Part shown: positions 22,896-34,861 of the stretch, one piece after another | Layout: every line of letters starts with the position of its first letter | Position numbering within the stretch: the stretch's first letter is position 1 | NCBI RefSeq assembly: GCF_018446385.1 | Contig: NC_055987.1 | Location: 83,571,418 to 83,635,417 of the forward strand | Origin: Zingiber officinale | Lineage: Eukaryota > Streptophyta > Magnoliopsida > Zingiberales > Zingiberaceae | Reading direction: 5' to 3' | Length of the DNA stretch: 64,000 nt | The notes under the pieces: model-generated | Told to the model about the DNA's origin: nothing | Databases searched by the model: none | What the model saw: only the letters and a program-made list of their open reading frames with translations | Program-made: the position numbers and the translations under genes

Positions 22896-24580
22896 TGTTA
22901 GGATCTTGGGATGGCTAGAGAGGGGGGGGTGTGAATAGCCTCCACTAAAAGTCAACAATTTCCTCACAAAACTTTGTTAGCACAGCGGATATAAACAAGA
23001 ACAAAAACTGATGCAAGGAAAGAAAACCAACTAACACTAACAAAATGATGTACGAGGTTCGGGGATAACTTGCCCCTACTCCTCGGCGTGTCCGTAAGGT
23101 GGACGATCCCTTGATCTTTCGGTAGATCACACCCCGGACAAATTCCGGCTAAGAATCTCTCCTTCTCGGTGGAGTAACCTCTCCACAAAGATCACAAAAG
23201 TAGATTTGAAAGTGAAGCACAATTACTTACAGAGTGTGGCTAAAGGATTGAACAGTTTAACTTACAGCCACGAAGCAGAAAAACAAAGACCGAAGGAATC
23301 AGCCAAGAGCTCAACAACACACACAACCTCTTGCTTGATCGACAGAGAGAGTTTTTCCAGAAGCTTAGCAAACCTCTCTTCTTCCTTCTTCTTATTCTGC
23401 TTGCTTACCGTAGAGAATCGCTGTCACCTGTATCGAATCACTGCAACCAAACCAGGCGTCGCCAATCACTCTTGCTTCTCACCTGGTTCTCTGAACTCAC
23501 ACCAATACCATCCATGGTCTTCTCTGGTGTCTCTGAGCTCGAACCAATGAGCAAGAGTCCAACTGATCGCGGTCAGTGAACGTTGAAGCTCGAATTGCAT
23601 CACTTGCAGCGAAATACAGCATAAAGGTCACTTGTTCTTATTCTTCTGATGGGGCTTCATTTGAAATTAACCAATGGCATGATACCTGCAACCTGTAACT
23701 TAAAGATCTCACAGCAGATAATTCGATCAGGTGAATCAGAAGTGAATCAGCAAAATCAGAGAAGCAGCAGACACAAACGACATGTTGTGGATCGGTCAAC
23801 AGACCGATCCATAGATCCCTGGACCGATCAGGATTTCTCCTGATCGGTCTGGAAGGAGTCTGATCGATCTGTGGACCGATCAGACTATGGGTGGATCGGT
23901 GCACAGACCGATCCCCCCCCTTCGATTCTGAGCTCCGTTAATTGTTGCTGATCGGTCAGTAGACCGATCAGATAGCCCACAGAAGCTTCTGTGTGGTAAC
24001 TGATCGGTCCACAGACCGATCAGATAACCCACAGAAACTCTCTGTGTGGTTTCTGATCGGTCTGTCGACCGATCCAGTCACACAGAGTATCACTGGATCG
24101 GTCTGTTGACCGATCCAAAGTCCCTGAGTTAGTTTTAGAGCTTCCCAGCCCTAAACTCTAACGTCTTCTTGGTCCAGAGAACGAGCTGCCGAGCCCTCTC
24201 TGACCTAGTCCGGAGAACGAGCTGCCGAACCCTCTCCGACTTCGTCAGGTCCAGAGAACGAGCTACCGAGCCCTCTCTGACCTAGTCCGGAGAATGAGCT
24301 GCCAAGCCCTCTCCGACTTTGTCCGGTCCAGAGAATGAGCTACTGAGCCCTCTCTGACCTAGTCCGGAGAACGAGCTGTCGAGCCCTCTCCGACTTCGTC
24401 CGGTCCAGAGAACGAGCTACCGAGCCCTCTCTGACTTCGCGTGCCAAGTATCCGTACTTAGACTTTTCCTCTCCTCATGATCAACCTTGATCAATAATCA
24501 GTCTGAGTTTAATTAATATCTGATACAAACTTAAATCAGTGTCAACATCAAAACAACAGCCAGGTCAGACTGTATCAACA
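22896..24580 (-). repeat. 3' LTR of minus-strand Sirevirus-like element
   Basis: 1685 bp. On the minus strand it starts TGTTGATACAGTCTGACC (at 24580) and ends GATCCTAACA (at 22896). It holds palindromic GATCGGTC...GACCGATC units (about 23786-24118) and a tandem run with AGAACGAGCT about every 50-60 bp (24170-24440). Its end (CTATTCACACCCCCCCTCTC, minus strand) is homologous to the end of the LTR at 48027, but the two differ at many places. Confidence 0.88.
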
Positions 24581-24596
24581 ATCTCTCCCTTTTTGT
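24581..24596 (-). other. Polypurine tract
   Basis: Minus-strand ACAAAAAGGGAGAGAT immediately precedes the LTR start, as needed for plus-strand priming. Confidence 0.85.
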
Positions 24597-25083
24597 TGTT
24601 TGACAACACGATTTAAGTTTAGATCAGAAATGTTCATATTTCCCTAATTTTTGGGAAATCAAGGTCCTCCCCCTAAGACAGATACAATACCATGTAAGGA
24701 TAGGGGAATCAAGGTCCTCCCCCTAAAGCCAGACTTTCATTTAATTCTAAACTTAGTTACCTTCTCCCCCTTTGTCAAACACCGAAAAGGTGCGAATTAG
24801 GTAAGAGAACGTTACGGACTCCCCCTTAACCCATACTGGCTTTTTCTTAATTCACCTAGAACACCCTCTAAATGTATTATAAGACAGTGATAAATGAATA
24901 AGAGACATACAAGACAAGGCATATGAGTAGCATATTAAAAACCAATAAGGAGCGAAACATAAAGAAAGAAAATAAACAGCAAACATAGATGAAATGAACA
25001 AGCATCCAGGTCAGACATAAAATATCCAACAAGCAACATCCAAAAACATAGACAGTCAAAATAACATCATAGAACAATGTATA
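24597..25083 (-). other. 3' untranslated region of Sirevirus-like element
   Basis: AT-rich with purine-rich blocks (CCTCCCCCTAA-type on the plus strand). No coding capacity recognised. Confidence 0.5.
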
Positions 25084-26311
25084 TCACTCAGCCTCCTCAT
25101 CATGAGGAGCATCAGCATCATCAACGGGAGGAATGGATCCCTGAGGTGGCATGCCGCTGCTCGAGGATGGATGGCCCGGGAAATCCTGCGGAGGTGGGTA
25201 TCTGGCCATCCAATCCATAATCACCTGATGTGTCGCCAGCTGCTGACTGCGTAAATCATCGTAGCGCTGGTCAATCCGGACGCGCAGCCCGTGAAGCTCA
25301 GCAACCAGCAGCTCATCGCGTCGATCAAAGCGACTCTCCATCGTCAGCAGCAGGAGGAGCAGTTGCAACCTGTCGTGGAGGTCCCCGTGGTAACTCACCT
25401 AGAGCCCTCCCATCCTTCCACCAAACATCCCCATTTTGTCCTATGATTCCAGACTTGGAAAATGCCCGCTTCCCAAGTCTGCAATCCTGTCTGACCATCT
25501 TGACTATTCTACCCTTAGAGACATCAATCTGAAGGGTCTCAAGCCAATCTGTAATTATATGCCTATAAGGCATATAAACAGTGTATCCGCTCGGCTCACT
25601 ATAGGAGATGATCGAAGAGTAGATGCTAGAGACGACGTCAAAGTCGAGACGCCGACGCAATCCATAAAGCATCAGACAATGATATGGACGGATCTCAGAC
25701 AATGGTTTAGATGTGATAGGCAGAAGACAGTTTGTGACAATTTTAAAAAGAATGTAGTCTTGAGGAGATAATCTCAAGGCTGCAAAAGTAGGAAAGTCAA
25801 CATCTAGCTCATCAAAGCCACCCGGTCTAGGTTGTCTGAAGAAATACTCATAGACAGAGTCAGGTGTGACATCAAAAGGTGAGGGTAGGGGGTCTGGTAG
25901 ATCAGGAAATATCGAAAAGACATTACCGGAACACCTCCGACAATCGAGATACTCAAACAAGGATGAGAAACTGAAATCAATAGTCCGCTTAGCAACTCTT
26001 GTTTTATAACCTACATCATTAGCAGTCTGATGAAGGTTGTTGTAAAACTCAGAGACCAAGTCATAGTTGATATCCCGTTCTAAGTAGACAAGTGAGTCAA
26101 GTTTGTAGTAGGAAATGGTTTCAGACACAGTTGGACAAAATTCGTCCATGAATTTACGATCTACAGACCTACACGGGAGTAATTTGAAGGTTCTTTGTCT
26201 AAAGGCTTCCTCAAAATTGTGGTTCGGGAACCTCCCGGAAATAGATGGTTGAGGACGGGAAGGAGCCTTAGACTTCGATTTCTCAGGTGACTTAGAGGTC
26301 CCCTCACCCAC
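25084..26311 (-). pseudogene. Extra ORF downstream of pol in Sirevirus-like element
   Basis: A 328-codon open frame starts at the ATG at 26311 (MGEGTSKSPEKSKSK) and ends at 25325; a second frame (25398-25084) continues with the same character, so one base change near 25340-25390 probably split a protein of about 400 residues. N-terminus: lysine/serine/proline-rich. Middle: folded-looking region with LVYLERDINYDLVSEFYNNL, faintly like the plant transposon-protein domain found in late ORFs of other plant LTR elements. C-terminus: arginine-rich helical stretch then an acidic proline-rich tail (PPQGSIPPVDDADAPHDEEA). No membrane segment or signal peptide is evident, unlike a typical envelope. Its position, same strand after pol, is that of the env-like ORF of Sireviruses. 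Function unknown. Confidence 0.65.
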
Positions 26312-26636
26312 TGGTTTCTTTCTAAGATGTTAACAATGGGATACAATGGGAAGTAAATGAGCACCGGAGCCGCCAAAAACAAAAACCACATATATGTGAG
26401 AAATGAAATCGAAATGCCAAAGTTCTAGAGAAATAGGGAGTTACCTTGGTGCCATTGAACTTTTGGCTAGAGCTTCGGAGGGCTAGAACTTCGGCTAGGG
26501 TTCCGGCGTGCAAAGAGAGGAGAAGTGGTGAGGTGTAGGGAAGAGTCGGCTAGGGTTTCGCGTGAAGAGAAAAAGAAAGGATCGGGAAGTTTTAAGGGTT
26601 ACAGATGGGTGTACAACGAAGAAATGATCAGACGGT

Positions 26637-26935
26637 TGTCCGATCAGGAGGTATCAAGAGCCTCCTGATCGGTCCCTGGACCGATCCAGGAACATCCTGA
26701 TCGGTCCACAGACCGATCAGGAGACGATCAGTACTCACTGATCGGTCCCTGGACCGATCAGGGAACTTCCTGATCGGTCTGTAGACTGATCAGAAAATGA
26801 TCAGTGACTTGGGTACCGGATTGATCTGATCGGTCTCCGGACCGATCAGGGAACTCCCTGATTGGTCCGTAGACCGATCAGAAAGTGATTAGTAGCGTGC
26901 CAGGCTGACCTGATCGGTCCGTAGACCGATCAGTG
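26637..26935. repeat. Cluster of palindromic GATCGGTC units
   Basis: Units such as CTGATCGGTCCACAGACCGA (the next bases TCAG complete the palindrome) recur about every 30-50 bp. The same unit fills part of the LTR (23786-24118) and the opposite-end LTR (about 47159-47417). It lies in the transcribed spacer before the extra ORF. The flanking parts, 26312-26636 and 26936-27623, show no recognised feature. Confidence 0.85.
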
Positions 26936-27623
26936 TCTGTCTCTCCAGTAATTTCAGTAACTGAAATTCATAGAGAACTTCGATAGTTCGTGGAAGTTTC
27001 TCTAGGAAAACTTCCAAGTTCAGAACCTAGAACCTGGAGGATCTACAAACATAACGATTACCTAAAAATTATGGTCTGAACTTGTTTATAGCCCTAAAGT
27101 TGCAGACATTTAGAAAACAAACAACTTAAGGCTGAAAACTGAAATTTCTGACCTTTGTTATGTACAGTTTCAAATTTGTCAAAATATATTCAAATTGCTA
27201 TTATTACTTCAATAGCTTGTCTTATTTTTCATTCAAAATCATGAACAATATCGAACAGCCATATCAAACAACACATTAACCAAAGTTAGATAAAATCTAG
27301 GCAAAGGCCCAACCAAGTTTCCTTGGTTGGAATATATGAGTAAGATCTAGGAACCAAATACACATGAATTATGTAATGGTCTTCCCCATACTCAATTTAT
27401 GTCTCGTCAACCTAATTATTCAAGGGATGCATGATACATTTTGAATAATTCGACTGATCCTAGCATCTCACCCCATTTCTAGCAAACAAAAATCATTTGT
27501 TAAACTTTATAGTTTGTGTGAGATGTTCCCAAGTTGCCCAAATTAATTTCCCAATTTCTCTTGTTGTTTTAATTGTCCTTATTGATCATAATGAGGTCCT
27601 AATGGCCTATTGAGCCAAACACA

Positions 27624-28540
27624 TGTTGGACCCCGTGGTAGTTTTGATGTGATCAACCAACTTGGTTAGGTCCTGCGTTGTATTTGATCCCTGTGTCTGA
27701 GTGTGCAGGAGCTTAGGAGCACAGGAAGTCGAGCGGAAGACGCAGCTAGCGAGAAGGATGGCACGGGAAGGGAGTCGACGGGCTCGGTGTGTCCGAAGGA
27801 CGAGAGAGCTGCGGAAGAGTACTTCGGTGGGCGTGAAGAGCGTGCACGGCGCTCGAGGGATGTTAAGCCGGGACGGAAGGCTGCTCGAGGAAGGCCGGAA
27901 ATTGGGTTCGGGTGAGCCCTATTTCGGTTGGCCGCAATCACCCAAAAGATCGGAGTGTCGGAAGTCAAAGTGGAGCAAAGAAACAAGCTGGAATGTTGAG
28001 CTGCCAGCTTGGAGGCGCCTCCATCAGGCTTGGAGGCGCCTCCAGCTTGAAGGCGCCTCCAAGGGTGCCTTCAGGCTTGATGAAGGCGCCTTCAACAGGT
28101 CAAAATGACCGTTTGCGTTCGGATAGAGTTCTATCCGCTGACCGAGCTGTGGAGGCGCCTTGAATCTTGTTGGAGGCACCTTGGACCCTCGGGATAGAAT
28201 TTCCAGAGGCTATTTAAAGGCCCCTGGAGCTAGGAATTAGAGAACAACTCAAGCAATCAATCTGTACTTAATTCCTAGCAACTAAGTGAGCGTTCTAAGT
28301 GTAAAAAGGCTTCTCCGCCTACAGTAAAGGAGATTCTGATAGTAGAGCTTTTTCATTGCCCTGGATTAACAACCTCCTTGGTTGTAACCAGGTTAAATTC
28401 TGGTTCTTTTTCTGTCTCCTTATTTTAGTTGCTGTTATTTCTATTGCTGACTTAAATTCTGAGTTGAAATCCGAGGAGGGTTTTTTTAGTTTTGTTTTCA
28501 GCAATTCACCCCCCTCTTGCCGGTCTCCGCTGCACCAACA
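27624..28540 (+). repeat. 5' LTR of gag-only element
   Basis: 917 bp, TGTTGGACCCCGTGG to CTGCACCAACA. It has GGCGCC palindromes (28012-28180) and a TATA-like TATTTAAAGG (28211-28220). It is 12 bp shorter than the 3' LTR because of a CTGTTT-type duplication near 28395; otherwise nearly identical. Confidence 0.95.
28211..28220 (+). promoter_or_regulatory. TATA-like box in LTR
   Basis: TATTTAAAGG lies just after the GGCGCC cluster. The same box is at 31391-31400 in the 3' LTR. Confidence 0.5.
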
Positions 28541-28542
28541 AG

Positions 28543-28556
28543 TGGTATCAGAGCCT
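28543..28556 (+). other. Primer-binding site, tRNA-iMet type
   Basis: TGGTATCAGAGCC two bases after the LTR end; exact match to the copia consensus. Confidence 0.95.
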
Positions 28557-28605
28557 GATCGCCTCAGAAGGACTAACCGCCAACTGAAGCACTACGATCA
28601 AGACG

Positions 28606-30027
28606 ATGGCCGGAGCAAACATCCATCCCCCGAAGTTTGACGGAGACTTCGCCACCTGGAAGCGCAAAATGGAGGTATTTTTTAAAACGGATTTTGATAT
28701 TCTTATTACAATGAAATATGGTTTTGCAGCGCCAAAAGACAAAGAAGAAAACACATGGAGCAAAAAGAAGCAAGCCATCGCCAACGGAAAGGCGGAGTTC
28801 CACCGCTAGTGTGTCGCCACCACAAGAAGTAAATCGGATTGGAAGCTACGACTCGTGAAAGATCTCTGGGAAAAATTCACGGAGCTACACGAAGGTACTT
28901 CCGAAGCGAAGCGACAACCTCCGGAACCAGTTAACGAACCTCCGGATGAACCAAGGCGAGAAGGTAGTGCAACTCCAAGCGAGAATCAAGGAGCTAATAA
29001 CGCAACTAACGAACCTTGGAGAAGAGGTAACCAACCGGGACTCTATCCGGTACGCGCTCAACGCCTTCCCTAGAACTCCAGAGTGGGCTTCCTTAGTAGA
29101 TGCATATTACATCTCTAAGGACCTCGAGGTAAGTACTTTAGAACAATTATTTTCTACTTTTGAACTTCACAAATCTCGAGTTTCAGAACCCATCGGAGCA
29201 GAGAAGACAAGTCAGAACGTTGCCTTAAAGGCAAAGATGAACAGTTCTGACTCGACGAATCCGAAGCGGCACTACTGGTAAGACGCTTCAATAAGTTTTT
29301 TAGTACTAATAAATTTAAATCGCAGAGGCATCATCGAAAGAAGAGAACGGTTCGATGCTACAACTGCAACGAAGAGGGACACATCAAAGATGACTGCCCA
29401 AAACTAAAGAGAAAGGAGAAAGAAAGGGCAAAGCCAAAATACAAGAAACCAGAACCCTCTAAGCACAAGAATCTGAAGGCTACTTGGTCAGATTCGTCAA
29501 CCTCCGAATCGGAAGTCGAAGAATTCTCGGGACTAGCACTGATGGCCAACCATCAGAAAGAAGAAACGTCCAGCTCAGAGATGAGCATCGATGAAGGGGG
29601 AGGAACATCAGAAGAAGAAAGCAGCAGTGAAGGGGGAGCGTCACCAGACCAGGTAAGTAAGGTACGCAATCTAACCCCATCTCAATCTTTCAAATTTATC
29701 AAGTCTCTTTCTAAAGAGTTAGATCAATTAGAAAAAGAGAATGCTGAACTAAAATTAAACTTAGCAAGAGCATGCCCGTTAGAAATGTATGATCATCTAA
29801 AATCTGAAAATGAAAATTTAAAATTAGAAATTAAAAAATTTAAAAATGATGCATGCTTAAAGAAATTTTCAAAGTAAAAAATTAGAACTTATGGTAAATT
29901 AAATTGGTATATAAGGAAGCATCAAGGTCAACTTAGAAAAATACCAAGAAATTATGTACCCCCTAGATTTTTGAATAATCCTGTAGGAAGGAACCTCTAT
30001 TGGGTTCCAAAATTTGTGCTTAATTAA
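28606..30027 (+). pseudogene. Copia gag of gag-only element
   Basis: The start ATG at 28606 gives MAGANIHPPKFDGDF, a gag N-terminus; it is 50 bases after the primer site. The order is an N-terminal block with KRKMEVFFKTDFDI, a UBN2-like helical region (best around 28850-29130: VVQLQARIKELITQL), an intact CCHC knuckle (CYNCNEEGHIKDDC, about 29357-29398), an acidic serine stretch (SSSEMSIDEGGG), coiled coil, and a terminal NPVGRNLYWVPK. Breaks: stop at about 28809, a deletion near 28900-28920, a frame change near 29275 and a stop near 29876. Protease, integrase and reverse transcriptase are absent; the frame closes at 30027. Confidence 0.9.
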
Positions 30028-30803
30028 TTTTTCAAAAATTAAAAGCTTAAAGTGAGAGAATTAAACATTGAAATTCTTTATGGAAACTTTGTCTAAGGAA
30101 GTGGTTGTTGCTCCAATAACCAAGAAGGCCTAGTGCCTCGCCGCGACCTGGAAGCTAAAATATTGGAAGAAAATGTTTAATTAACTTTTTTGAAAAAGCA
30201 TTAAACTAGAATCAAATAATGCTTTAAAAGTTTTTAAATCTTTTTAAAATTCTAAAAAGTCAGATTATGAAAAAAAAAAATTATTGCCTTAGAAATTTTT
30301 ATTGACTTAGAAAATTTTTTTTCTGAAAATTCAAAAATTTGACTTAGAAATTTTTCTAGAAAAATTTATTTTTACTTAGAATTTTTTTCATATTGACTTA
30401 GAAATTTTTTTTTGGAAAAATTCGTTTTGACTTAATTTTGACTTAGAAGATTATTTTTTTAATAACTTAGGAATTCTTTTGGAATTCATTTTTAACTTGA
30501 TTTTTTTAAAAAATTCTATACATTTTACTTAACTTAAGTTATTTGTTTCAGATTTTCTTAACCCCATTTTTGCTGTGATCAAAGGGGGTGAGAAAAGTAC
30601 AAGTTTAGGGGGAGTTAGAAAAAATTTAAAATTTCTGTTATTATTAATTTCTGTTATTATTTTTATAAAAAGTGTTGCAATTTTACTAATTGCAAAAATT
30701 ATGTTTAACTTGTCAGTTTAGTAATTTACCTTTAAAATTACTATTTATGTCTATGTTGTCCCTAACTTGAACTTGGGTTGATGCACATCAAAAAGGGGGA
30801 GAT
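30028..30803 (+). other. 3' untranslated region and polypurine tract
   Basis: AT-rich, with the conserved stretch 30070-30150 (shared with Angela-like LTRs) and a second purine tract AAGTTTAGGGGGAGTT near 30603. The polypurine tract next to the LTR is AAAAAGGGGGAGAT (30790-30803). Confidence 0.85.
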
Positions 30804-31732
30804 TGTTGGACCCCGTGGTAGTTTTGATGTGATCAACCAAGTTGGTTAGGTCCTGCGTTGTATTTGATCCCTGTGTTTGAGTGTGCAGGAGCTTAGGAGC
30901 ACAGGAAGTCGAGCGGAAGACGCAGCTAGCGAGAAGGACGACACGGGAAGGGAGCCGACGGGCTCGGTGCGTCCGAAGGACGAGAGAGCTGCGGAAGAGT
31001 ACTTCGGTGGGCGTGAAGAGCGTGCACGGCGCTCGAGGGATGTTAAGCCGGGACGGAAGGCTGCTCGAGGAAGGCCGGAAATTGGGTTCGGGTGAGCCCT
31101 ATTTCGGTTGGCCGCAATCACCCAAAAGATCGGAGTGTCGGAAGTCAAAGTGGAGCAAAGAAATAAGCTGGAATGTTGAGCTGCCAGCTTGGAGGCGCCT
31201 CCATCAGGCTTGGAGGCGCCTCCAGCTTGAAGGCGCCTCCAAGGGCGCCTTCAGGCTTGATGAAGGCGCCTTCAACAGGTCAAAATGACCGTTTGCGTTC
31301 GGATAGAGTTCTATCCGCTGACCGAGCTGTGGAGGTGCCTTGAACTTTGTTGGAGGCGCCTTGGACCCTCGGGATAGAATTTCCAGAGGCTATTTAAAGG
31401 CCCCTGGAGCTAAGAATTAGAGAATAACTCAAGCAATCAATCTGTACTCAATTCCTAGCAACTAAGTGAGCGTTCTAAGTGTAAAAAGGCTTCTCCGCCT
31501 ACAGTAAAGGAGATTCTGATAGTAGAGCTTTTTCATTGCCCTGGATTAACAACCTCCTTGGTTATAACCAGGTTAAATTCTGTTTCTGTTTCTGGTTCTT
31601 TTTCTGTCTCCTTATTTTAGTTGCTGTTATTTCTATTGGTGACTTAAATTCTGAGTTGAAATCCGAGGAGGGTATTTTTAGTTTTGTTTTCAGCAATTCA
31701 CCCCCCTCTTGCCGGTCTCCGCTGCACCAACA
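30804..31732 (+). repeat. 3' LTR of gag-only element
   Basis: 929 bp, same termini as the 5' LTR. Few base differences are visible besides the 12-bp indel, which points to a fairly recent insertion. Confidence 0.95.
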
Positions 31733-31737
31733 ACACA

Positions 31738-32212
31738 TTCCCAATTCTCTCCTCAAATGACTAAATTCATTTTCCGGAAGAGGTTTGGTGAAAATATCGG
31801 CTAGGTTTGACTTTGACTCAACATATGTGAGTGCAATGTCTCCCCTAGCTACGTGATCTCTAATGAAGTGATGACGCACTTCAATATGTTTGGTCCTTGA
31901 ATGATGGACTGGGTTTTTTGTAAGGTTTATTGTGCTGATGTTGTCACACAACACTTGCACTCCCTTATACGAAAGCCCATAATCCTCTAGAGTGTGGATC
32001 ATCCACAACAATTGTGATACACTCTCTCCCATGGCGATGTATTCATCCTCGGTCGTGGAGAGAGCAACACAATGTTGCTTCCGACTTGACCAACTAACTA
32101 ATGATGAACCTAAAAATTGGCAACCCCCACTAGTGCTTTTCCGATCCAATTTGCACCCAATGTAATCGGAGTCGGTATAACCTATCAAGTCAAAAGACTC
32201 CGTGCGAGGGTA
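31738..32212 (-). pseudogene. Copia RNase H, end of pol
   Basis: RNase H removes the RNA strand during reverse transcription. The frame shows GYTDSDYIGCKLDRKSTSGG, then SSRKQHCVALSTTEDEYIAM (normally an E/A-rich AEY motif; here TEDEY), and ADIFTKPLPENEFSHLRREL, the conserved copia end. The frame is then cut by the gag-only element. Across that insertion the flanking bases (27612-27623) add MCLAQ and a TAG stop. It is in the same frame as the upstream RT but separated by a TAG at 32213-32215. Confidence 0.93.
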
Positions 32213-33250
32213 CTATAGACCTACTCGAATTGTGCCCTTAAGGTATCTCAGAATTCTCTTGACCGCAATTAAATGAGATTCCTTGGCACAGACTTGATAT
32301 ATAGTGCACATGCTCACAACAAAAAGTATGTCCAGCCTACTAGCTGTGAGATATAGAAGACTACCAATCATGCTTTTATATTGCGTTAGATCAACTGGTT
32401 TTCCACTCTCATCATTGTCAAGGCGAGTGTTTGTCGCCATTGGAGTGGATACTTCTTTAGAGTCACTCATTTTGAATTTCTTGAGCATCTCTTGAGTATA
32501 TTTTATTTGATGGACATAAATGCCATCTCGAGTTTGTTTGATTTCAAGTCCAAGGAAGAATGTCAATTCTCCCACCAGACTCATTTCAAACTCACTTTCC
32601 ATGTGAGTGATAAATTCATTCAAATAGCCCTTGTTATTTGAGCCACAGATTATGTCATCGACATACACCTGAGCTACAAATATGTTTTCACCATCTCTAC
32701 GCAGAAATAGTGTTGGGTCTATTTGACCTCTCACAAAACCCTTTTCTAATAGGTAAGTTGACAACCTTTCGTACCAAGCTCGAGGTGCTTGTTTAAGCCC
32801 ATAAAGAGCTTTCTTGAGCTTGTACACGTGGTTTGGAACTTCGGTATTCATAAACCCGGGTGGTTGTTCAACATAGACCTCTTCTTTAATGAAACCATTT
32901 AAGAAGGCTGATTTAACGTCCATTTGATAGAGCTTGAAGCCTCTATGTGCAGCAAAAGCTAGCATTAGACGAATGGACTCTAATCGGGCCACGGGAGCAT
33001 AAGTCTCATCATAATCGAGGCCTTCGACTTGACTATAGCCCTTGGCTACAAATCTTGCCTTGTTTCTTACTACTTCTCCCTTTTGGTTTAATTTATTTTT
33101 GAAGACCCATTTGGTTCCAATAATGGTGGTCTTCTTAGGTCTAGGAACTAAGCCCCACACTTGGCTCCTTTCAAATTGACCTAACTCATCTTGCATAGCT
33201 ATGATCCAATCAGGATCATGCAATGCCTCATCAACTAATTTTGGTTCGAT
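32213..33250 (-). pseudogene. Copia reverse transcriptase
   Basis: Copies element RNA into DNA inside the particle. In order: MHDPDWIIAMQDEL at the start of the RVT_2 domain, WVFKNKLNQKGEVVRNKARF, YAPVARLESIRLMLAFAA, QMDVKSAFLNGFIKEEVYVE, GLKQAPRAWYERL, and the catalytic YVDDI at 32664-32653. Later blocks (FFLGLEIKQTRDGIYVHQ, YKSMIGSLLYLTASRLDI) complete the family pattern. Length is normal. A TAA at 33251-33253 separates it from integrase and a TAG at 32213-32215 from RNase H, both in frame. Confidence 0.95.
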
Positions 33251-34576
33251 TTATGAGATCAAGGCGACCTCATTAGACTCATTTCTGAAGAATGACCTAG
33301 TCCTAACCCCTTGTTGAATGTCTCCCACAATCTGGTCTTGGGGATGACTAGAGGCTATCCTAGATTGCCTTGGTGTCGACGGTGCCTCATGAGTGATCTC
33401 ACTAGACACAGGCAAGGGCTCAGTATCAGGTAAAGGATCAGACTGAGTCCTCTCTTGCCTTTGCTCATCGTCACCAGAATAAACTTCGACTCTTTCTATG
33501 TTTTGATCATTTAAACTTAGATTTCTAAGTTCAAATTGAATTTCTCCTACATCCCTTGATTGATCATTTGATTTAGGGATTTCTTCAAATGCTACATCAG
33601 AGGACTCTTCAATCAATTTAGTCCTATTGTTGTAGACTCGATAGGCTTTGCTGGTTAGAGAGTACCCGACTAGTATCCCTTCGTCAGCCTTAGCTGTGAA
33701 CTTTCCAAGATTATCCTTGGTGTTTAAGATAAACACCTTACAACCAAACACCCTAAGATGTTTAATTGTAGGGGGTTTCCCAAACCAAAGTTCATGGGGA
33801 GTCTTTTCTAAAAACCTATGTATCAAGACTCGGTTTTGCACATAGCAAGTGGTATACACCGCTTCAGCCCATAAGTAGCTCGGTAATGAGTACTCATTGA
33901 GCATGCTTCGTGCAACCTCTTGCAAGACTCGATTCTTTCTTTCCACAACCCCATTTTGTTGTGGGGTCCTTGGAGTAGAGAACTCATGCCTATATTCTTT
34001 TTCTTGACAAAATTCTAAAAATCTATGGTTTTGAAATTCTCCACCATGATCACTTCTAATTGTTTTAATTGTTGTCGATTTTTCATTTTCAATTCTTCTA
34101 CAAAAAGAAACAAAAACATCTATGGTTTGATCCTTATTTTTCAAAAAGAAGGTCCATGTATATCTAGTAAAATCATCAATGATCACTAAACAGTATCTAC
34201 TTCCATTTAATGAAATAACATTACTGCAATCAAACAAATCCATATGCAAGAGATCTAAAGCAGTAGATGTACTTACAACGCTTTTACCTTTATGAGCCAC
34301 TTTTGTTTGCTTACCCTTTTGACATTCATCACATAATTTTGTCTTTTGATACTTGATGCTTGGTAAGTCTCGCACTAATCCTTTGTTGGCCAGCTTTCGA
34401 ATGTTCTTCATGTTTACGTGGGCCAATCTTCTATGCCACAACCATGATTCTTCTTCTTTTGACATGAAACACTTAGCAGAGGCATTAGTAGCACTTTTAA
34501 AGGATACTTGGTAAATGTTATCTACCCTTGTGCCTACTAGTACCGTGTCAAGTGTGTCAATGTGTTTGACCAGACA
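33251..34576 (-). pseudogene. Copia integrase
   Basis: Joins element DNA to the host chromosome. Zinc-binding HHCC part: WHRRLAHVNMKN and LCDECQKGK. Catalytic core: D in LLHMDLFD, D in IRSDHGGEFQN, E in QQNGVVERKNR. The C-terminal part is acidic and polar (DDEQRQERTQSDPLP, THEAPSTPRQ). The frame closes at a TAA (33251-33253); in the other direction it continues through 34465 back to a TAA at 34577-34579. Gene order (integrase before reverse transcriptase) confirms Ty1/copia. Confidence 0.95.
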
Positions 34577-34861
34577 TTAACTTGAATGAAACTCAATTGT
34601 GTAACCCGTATCACACAATTGGCTGACACTTAGGAGATTAAAAGTCATCCCCTTGACTAGAAGGACATTTTTGATTTGGAGACATTCGGATATTTGAATA
34701 TCTCCAACTCCTATAACCTTAAGGCTACCATTATTACCAAAGGACACATTACCTCTATTTTTGTTTTCAAGGGTGGTAAAGAGTGATTTGTCCCCGGTCA
34801 TGTGCTTGGAGCATCCACTATCAACAAACCAAGTTGATAGATGCTCCCCCTTAACAAATGC
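34577..34861 (-). pseudogene. Copia protease
   Basis: The aspartic protease that cuts the gag-pol polyprotein. The active site reads WFVDSGCSKHMTGD (D-S-G kept), followed by VSFGNNGSLKVIGVGDI and LLVKGMTFNLLSVSQLCD, the standard copia order. It lies in frame with gag across one TAG codon (34862-34864). The frame is closed by a TAA at 34577-34579. Confidence 0.92.

Larger units (their letters stand above)
27624..31732 (+). mobile_element. Gag-only copia element, complete insertion
   Basis: Two LTRs, primer site, gag and polypurine tract in the correct order on the plus strand, flanked by ACACA (27619-27623 and 31733-31737). Internal region only 2263 bp, without pol, matching the internal size of the minus-strand copy at 2398-4593. 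It interrupts the last codons of the Sirevirus-like pol. It would depend on another element for reverse transcriptase and integrase. Confidence 0.95.

Noticed and set aside
23786-26935. Regularly spaced palindromic repeats that look like a CRISPR array
   Set aside because: Spacing varies, the spacers are themselves related, the sequence is plant LTR and spacer, and no cas genes exist. They are palindrome clusters of a retrotransposon.
27701-28163. Overlapping arginine-rich frames, also at 1974-2444, 5119-5470 and 30846-31288
   Set aside because: They are products of the GC-rich, palindrome-bearing LTR of the gag-only family; several frames are open at once and none has gene-like features.
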